A model generated the notes under the pieces. That model was not told the DNA's origin, did no database searches, and was given only the letters and a program-made list of their open reading frames with translations. From assembly GCA_029465975.1 (NCBI GenBank), contig CM055745.1, positions 13,098,812 through 13,162,811 on the forward strand: a stretch of DNA of 64,000 bases, written 5' to 3'. The number at the start of each line of letters is the position of its first letter. Within the stretch, counting starts at the first letter, position 1. The stretch comes from Dallia pectoralis. Lineage: Eukaryota; Chordata; Actinopteri; Esociformes; Umbridae. Below are positions 59,227-64,000 of the stretch, in pieces. Made by a program: the position numbers and the translations under genes.

Positions 59227-59518
59227 TGTCTAAAACGCCACTCGGTTGCCATAATCGCGGTGAACTCTTGTACATAAATGCAAAGAAAACTTCTGAATTA
59301 ACAACGTAATAGCAGAAACCCGCGATGACTGTCAGAACATGCACTTGCTGAAGCAACAAAAAACTGAAGGTGCCGGTAATTTGGGGTGCTTTTATGACTT
59401 CCTGGTCGCGACGTTCCGTCACGCCATTGGACTGATTACACATGTGCTTCATGACGCACTCACGCAGAGTGTTCCCATAGCGTTTTCACGCAGCTCGAAG
59501 TTCCCTGATAGGGAACTG

Positions 59519-59608
59519 AATTAGCCGGATGATGAGTAGCCGGATGATGTCATCTTGGATGTCTCACTTGATCTCGGATGTATCAAGCAACGTACGGAGA
59601 ACGGGCCC
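59519..59608. repeat. Harbinger-like tip, reversed
   Basis: GATGATGAGTAGCCGGATGA through CGTACGGAGAACGGGCCCC. The last 24 bp are the reverse complement of the tip at 47512. It abuts the DIRS1-like element at one side and an LTR remnant at the other. Confidence 0.5.
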
Positions 59609-59995
59609 CAGATCAATGAACCCAAGCACAGACACAGAGGTGGAGACCAGGTAACGTAAACAGTATTTATTAAAGGGGTAATCCAGAATCGTAATCGTAG
59701 ACAGGCAGAGTTCAGTACACAGTGGTCAGATGGCTGGAGGTCCAAAGGGGTAGAATGGTTAGTGGTCAATATGCAGGTAATCAGTCAAGGCTGATATGTG
59801 GTAGATTGTAACAAGGGGTCAGGCAGACTAGTGGTCAGGAACAAAAACGGTCAACACTAGGAACAGAGAATCAGAACAAGTAGCACAGAACAGGCTAATG
59901 CTGAAAACTAGTGAATGAACCAACAATCTGGAAACAGGAAACACTGACATATAAAACCCAGGGAATAATCAGCACATAGGGAACATCTGGCGGAA
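59609..59995 (-). mobile_element. LTR remnant, minus strand
   Basis: On minus it contains AATAAATACTG followed by ACCTGGTCTCCACCTCTGTG and GGGTTCATTGATCT. The same CTCCACCTCTGTGTCTGTGC block occurs at the inner ends of both finTRIM arms (about 47465-47510 and 61600-61650), so those arms also include a piece of this LTR family. Confidence 0.5.
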
Positions 59996-60197
59996 AAGGC
60001 TTAGTCGGGCCAACGATGGCAAACAAGCTGATTTCCAACCGCGACTAATACAACAAATGCCAACTTACAGCCAACGTTGGGCCAACCCATCACTGCTACT
60101 TGGGATCAATTGTTACGGTATTGTATTTTAATAATGTCATAATTTAATTTCATATTTTCTTAATGTCAGAGCCTCCACAGGACAGTACATTTCTTCC
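59996..60197. repeat. MITE-like repeat fragment
   Basis: CAGCCAACGTTGGGCCAACC..TACTTGGGATC matches the end of the repeat at 54.1 kb in direct orientation. Nothing else recognised. Confidence 0.45.
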
Positions 60198-60326
60198 ACA
60201 TGTCGCACTGCGTAAAATACGATTTCTGCCCACGTTAATTCATACAAACTCCAACACACACACACATATTAGGGACCGATTAGAACATGGGAACAAGTAA
60301 AAATACAAGAACATTCTACTAAATGG
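60198..60326. repeat. Inverted repeat partner of 53555-53696
   Basis: ACATGTCGCACTGCGTAAAA through TTCTACTAAATGG. See the partner. It is interrupted directly afterwards by TAGGGATGCACCGAT, the start of a hAT-like repeat. Confidence 0.8.
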
Positions 60327-60852
60327 TAGGGATGCACCGATTGGGAAATTCTGGACCGATACCGATGTTTAACATAACAATTTGGCCGATGCCGATGTTT
60401 TTTATTTTAGTTATTTATTCCTTCTTTTGTGCCACGGAAACATAAAAGTCTTTCGGCTCTTGTACTTTATTGACGGTCCCTAACTATAAGCACACGGAGG
60501 TTTCTGTCCGCGATCACCCGGGTGTACTAACGCGGATTTGCCGGTTTAGAGACGGATCCGGCTCCGAGTCACCTGTAGTCTGGGTCCCGGAGGTGACTGT
60601 AACGCGGATTTGCCGGTTTAGAAATGGATCTGGCACGGAGTCACCTGCTGTCTGGGGTGGCTGCTTGCGGAAAACCGGACCCGATCTCGGGCTCGGAATA
60701 TCCGTTGAATATCCAATATCGAATATCCAACCAACTTTACCTCGGTCTGAGATGAAGCAAATATAGTTGTGCGGGAATCTCGCACTATAAAAAGTAACCT
60801 TGCGGGAATGGTTTAAATTATGCGCAATCCCGCACCGAAATTCAAGCCCTGA
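60327..60852. mobile_element. hAT-like remnants
   Basis: It begins TAGGGATGCACCGATTGGG, a fish hAT-type tip, and ends GAAATTCAAGCCCTG, whose reverse complement CAGGGCTTGAATTTC is another common fish hAT-type tip, so two remnants may be fused. Between them a block of about 65 bp (ACGCGGATTTGCCGGTTTAG) occurs at 60531 and 60601. No transposase seen. Confidence 0.45.
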
Positions 60853-61058
60853 TATAAACAAGACAATCTACTTGCCCGAACCTGATGCTTCTGATGAGCT
60901 AACTTCTCTTGTCAATTGTTCAAATGGGGAGAGGAGTGTTATAAAGTTTTCAATTAATTGCCACTGGTGCGCACTGAGAGTGGCTGGGAGGTCGTAGTCT
61001 GCAGCATATGTAGCAAGTGCGCGCTTTTGGTCCAGCAAGCTCTCCAAAAAAGTTTCTC
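60853..61058. other. No gene recognised
   Basis: Short unique-looking stretch up to the inner end of the right inverted-duplication arm. Confidence 0.35.
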
Positions 61059-61087
61059 CTGAGTTAGCGACGTACGGAGAACGGACC

Positions 61088-61599
61088 TGTTAAGGAATGT
61101 TTAGGATGAGCTTTCTGTGGGACAGGAATATAAGTTTCATGATAGGAGACATCTGTCTATTGACCTATTGACCTCTAGAAAGGTCCTGAAGAGGAAATAG
61201 ATGGGGTGATGCCACTGTGTCTGTGGGGATTATACATAGGCACTTCTCTGTCCATCTTAACCTTAAAAGGAGAAGCCTTGGTGTCATCTAAGAGACCACC
61301 TGTTTTACAAATGTATTATTAAGATTCTGTGTGTCAGGGTGTGCTATATAAGCTAGGTAGCATTCAATGTCTAGCTTAGGGAAATTACCTAGTCACTGCA
61401 TTGTCTGCTGTCTTTGCTGTGCATATGGTTTTCTCTCATTTATCAAATAAACTATACAGAGTGTTATACTTGGCTTCCGGGTTCAGTATTTAAAAGGCAG
61501 ATGTTATTTCAGGGTTTAACATTTAATACGTGTGGTGTCAGGAAATTAGATTTCCTTAGTCTTAGTTGTCTGAAGACGCATATACAAATTTCCACCACA
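61088..61599 (+). mobile_element. Solo LTR at the inner tip of the right arm
   Basis: A 512-bp segment with ends TGTTAAGGAATG and TTTCCACCACA, splitting CGGACC|CCAGG of the arm. Flanks are GACC on both sides (GGACC and AGACC if 5 bp, one mismatch). It contains GCTATATAAGC and AAATAAAC. A block from 61092 recurs at 63530-63650. It is absent from the left arm, so it inserted after the duplication or was lost there. Confidence 0.8.
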
Positions 61600-61866
61600 G
61601 ACCCCAGGTCTCCACCTCTGTGTCTGTGCTTGGGTTCATTGATCTGGTCCTGATAAATTAACTAAAGTGATTACAAATCATGTTAGTCTGTGGCTCACTG
61701 ACTCTTTCAGACAGAAAAACATTTACACGCTCAGTTGGCTATTTAAAATAATGGTTATGTGCCTCTGGGACAGATTCCACTGGGTTTGACTTATTTTTTA
61801 TATCGAGAATTTATGTCTCTGACTTAGTTAAGTTTAATAATTATTACGTTTATAAAACCCACTTCT

Positions 61867-61880
61867 GAGAAAACGAAACT
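61867..61880 (+). promoter_or_regulatory. Interferon-stimulated response element (ISRE), right finTRIM
   Basis: GAGAAAACGAAACT, a complete consensus match 53 bp before the ATG at 61934. A TATAAAA lies at about 61852, created or brought close by the roughly 100-bp difference from the left promoter. Confidence 0.75.
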
Positions 61881-61933
61881 GATCTAAATTTCTGTGTTGT
61901 CTGTCTGTGTGAGAGTGAACAACAACTATCAAA

Positions 61934-62978
61934 ATGGCTCAGCCGGGAGTTCTTCTGGATCAGGACCAGTTCTGTTGTTATGTCTGTCTGGATCTACTGA
62001 AGGAACCAGTAACAATACCCTGTGGACACAGTTACTGTAAGAACTGTATTGAGATCTGCTGGGATCATGATGATCTGAAAGGGGTCTATAACTGTCCTCA
62101 GTGCAGACAGACCTTCACTCCAAGACCAACTCTGAGGAAAAATAACATGTTGGCTGAGGTGGTGGACAAACTGAAGAAGACAGGACTCCAGGCTGATTCT
62201 CCTGATGTGTGCTATGCCGGACCTGGAGATGTGGTGTGTGATTTCTGTACTGGGACCAGAAAGCGAAAAGCCCTCAAGTCCTGTCTGGTGTGTCTGGCTT
62301 CTCACTGTGAGACTCTCCTCCAACCTCACTATGAATCTCCTGCCTTAAAGAAACACAAGCTGATTAAAGCCACCACACAACTACAGGAGAAGATCTGCTC
62401 TCATCATGACAAACTGCTGGAGGTTTTCTGTCGTACTGATCAGCAGTGTATCTGTTATAAGTGTGTGATGGATGAACATAAAGGTCATGATACAGTGTCA
62501 GCTGCTGCAGAGAGGACAGAGATACAGGTGAGACCAGAACAACTTGTTTGTATTTGTCTTTAAAACAAATAATTACAAATAAAGTTTGAATTCCGTTTAA
62601 ATATTAGACAATCGATCCACAGCAGAACATTTATAAATATACAGATTCAGAATTACATTTAGATGATCAACTGATATTATTTTAGATTGTCTTTCATCCT
62701 TGATACATGTAGGTCTTCTATAAAATCTGTCACCATTCCAATAACACTATATAACAAGATACTGCAACAAGACTTCCTCAACACTTTGATATTTATTTTT
62801 TAAGATCCCAATGTATCATGTTTTTAACTTTGTAACTCCTACAAATAAATCTTGATGCTTATTGACAAGTGATTCTCCACAGAAGCAGCTGGAGATCAGC
62901 CAGCAGGAGGTCCAGCAGAAGATTCAGGAGAGAGAGAAGGAGCTGAAGGAGCTCAAACAAGCTGTGGAGTCTCTCAAG
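61934..62978 (+). CDS. finTRIM-like protein, 5' part (exons 1-2), runs toward the window end
   Basis: Exon 1 is 61934-62527 (594 bp, 198 codons) and exon 2 is 62883-62978 (96 bp), the same sizes and phases as in the minus-strand copy at 47085. RING cysteines and histidine (CYVCLDLL, CGHSYCKNCIEICW, CPQCR) and both B-boxes are conserved. Differences from the other copy are few (for example AQPGVLL for AQQGVLL, PVTIPC for PVAIPC, FTPRPT for FTQRPT, CETLLQ for CETHLQ). The remaining exons are not present before 64000. An LTR begins at 63451 in what should be intron 2. Whether the rest of the gene lies beyond cannot be told. Open reading in both exons suggests recent or continuing function. Confidence 0.82.
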
Positions 62979-63450
62979 GTGAGTTTTGTTGACAAGAGCA
63001 GACACACCGTTTCACATTTCTCCTCCAGTCAGAGACAAGTAGAGGAGCTCATTTTTAATCCCCATGAGACCAAAGGCATTCTGGGATGTTTCTTGTATCA
63101 TGTCTTTTACACACACTGACTGTGTTGATATAAACCTACATCATAACCAGAAAAAGTGTTTCACTATATGTCACTGAGAAACTTTCTGTAAGTGAACAAT
63201 TAATACACACAAATAAAACATAAGCTATGCTGAAATGAGAGACGTTTGACAGATTTTAATAAAGTCAATGAAAAAAGCATCATATTTAGCATGATTTTCT
63301 CATGCACAGGTGTGATTCACTTGAACGATTCTTTGAGGGCAGTGATTCAGTACAGTCATTTATCTGAAAAGAGTTTTCTTACAAAATCCATGAAACAAGA
63401 TGTGGCATAAATGCTGCACTTTTATATAGCGCTTTTATCCATCGAACCAC

Positions 63451-64000
63451 TGTTATGGAATTTTATGATCACTCAAGAAGTTTATTAACATGTAAGTCCT
63501 ATAGATGTTGTTTAGGCCAAAAGGCACAGAGGAAAGGAATGTTTAGGATAAGTTTTTGTAGGACAGGAATATAAGTTTCATGATAGGAGACATCTGTCTA
63601 TTGACCTATTGACCTCTAGAAAGGTCCTGGGGAGGAAATAGATGTCACTAAGTAACTTTGCGGCTTGGCTTGGCTGGTAGGAATTGTATGGGTCTTTGTT
63701 CACCGCATATGTTGTCATCACAAATCGAATTGTAACTGACCTCCCTTGACTTGACTGGGGAGTGACCCTCGGGTTTTCCTGACAGCTCCATATGTCATGT
63801 TTATTATCCTATAGTTTGGTGAGATCTTCTAAGGACCTCGTCTGTTCTCCATCATCTCTGTTTAGGTTGGTGTGTCAATGAGTGTGCGTAACTTCATTCC
63901 TTTAAATACCCCTGCAGAAGTTGTAATCATTAGGTCAGTCTGATCCAGCACAGGTTATTGTCCTGTTGTCTGATGAAGACTTTCCTCAAACCTATTCTTT
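63451..64000 (+). mobile_element. LTR (partial), continues beyond the window
   Basis: It starts TGTTATGGAATTTTATG inside the SINE (after ATCGAACCAC) and is related to the solo LTR at 61088 over about 63530-63650 (GGACAGGAATATAAGTTTCA). The right end, and whether a full provirus-like element follows, lie outside the window. Confidence 0.65.

Larger units (their letters stand above)
54437..59517 (-). mobile_element. DIRS1-like tyrosine-recombinase retrotransposon, degenerate
   Basis: Coding order on the minus strand is gag, RT, RNase H and tyrosine recombinase. Termini are inverted: sequence from the 59.34-59.52 kb end (AAACTGAAGGTGCCGGTAAT..ACTCACGCAGAG) recurs in reverse complement at 54.51-54.65 kb. 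A block GTCTCCGGTTACGTATGTAA at 54441 is inverted at 54725-54744, next to GTTCCCTATCAGGGAAC, which also marks the outer end near 59516. Inverted ends with an internal complementary region are the DIRS layout, unlike the Ngaro-like element at 26.7 kb. No target duplication, as expected. Confidence 0.85.
61059..63450. repeat. Right arm of the finTRIM inverted duplication
   Basis: Reverse-complement partner of 45588-47532. It is longer because a 512-bp solo LTR sits at its inner tip. Compared with the left arm it lacks about 100 bp of promoter and has a small insertion (about 30-45 bp) before exon 2. It is cut at 63450 inside a SINE by another LTR. Confidence 0.9.

Noticed and set aside
47512..61087. 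A 13.6-kb transposon bounded by GGGGTCCGTTCTCCGTACG tips
   Set aside because: Flanks outside the tips are inverted copies of each other rather than a direct target duplication, so a large inverted duplication explains them better. A third tip at 59608 also confuses any pairing.

Overview
This window looks like repeat-dense nuclear DNA of a ray-finned (teleost) fish. It has spliced genes with GT-AG introns, a finTRIM-type RING/B-box/B30.2 gene, and DIRS1-like and Ngaro-like tyrosine-recombinase retrotransposons. It also has a chromodomain Gypsy element, several hAT elements with 8-bp target duplications, Harbinger remnants and large tandem arrays. I see nothing bacterial. The species cannot be named from the sequence alone.

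Region 1 (1-5.8 kb) holds decayed repeats: a 38-bp minisatellite, an LTR remnant related to the Gypsy at 48 kb, and a Harbinger transposase fragment. Region 2 (5817-21130) is the most striking object. It is a 15.3-kb DNA transposon with 216-bp terminal inverted repeats that differ at only 2 positions, built from ACTAGT motifs. It carries two convergent multi-exon genes: a DD34E integrase-like transposase on the plus strand and a HECT-type E3 ubiquitin ligase of about 15 exons on the minus strand. Both genes carry frame-breaking lesions here. The element has itself been hit by a solo LTR, a hAT element that landed 4 bp from a splice acceptor, and other repeats.

Region 3 (21.6-34.3 kb) is a broken copy of a multicopy fish gene with a C-terminal Tesmin/CXC-like cysteine motif. 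It is interrupted by a short repeat, a 1.36-kb hAT and a 7.96-kb hAT. The larger hAT contains an Ngaro-like retroelement, which contains a solo LTR. Target duplications allow the order of insertion to be read. Region 4 (34.3-40.1 kb) is mostly tandem repeat: a 3-kb satellite of about 23 bp with a 777-bp higher-order duplication, then a 17-bp array.

Region 5 (40.2-64 kb) is built around two finTRIM copies arranged head to head. The minus-strand copy (47085 to 40170, six exons, 550 codons) is open throughout and is the only gene here that looks intact. The plus-strand copy starts at 61934 and runs off the window. Their 5' ends form an inverted duplication, and each has a perfect interferon-stimulated response element 53 bp before the ATG. 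The 14 kb between them is filled by a nearly full-length but frame-broken chromodomain Gypsy (48196-53328), a DIRS1-like element (54437-59517) and other remnants.
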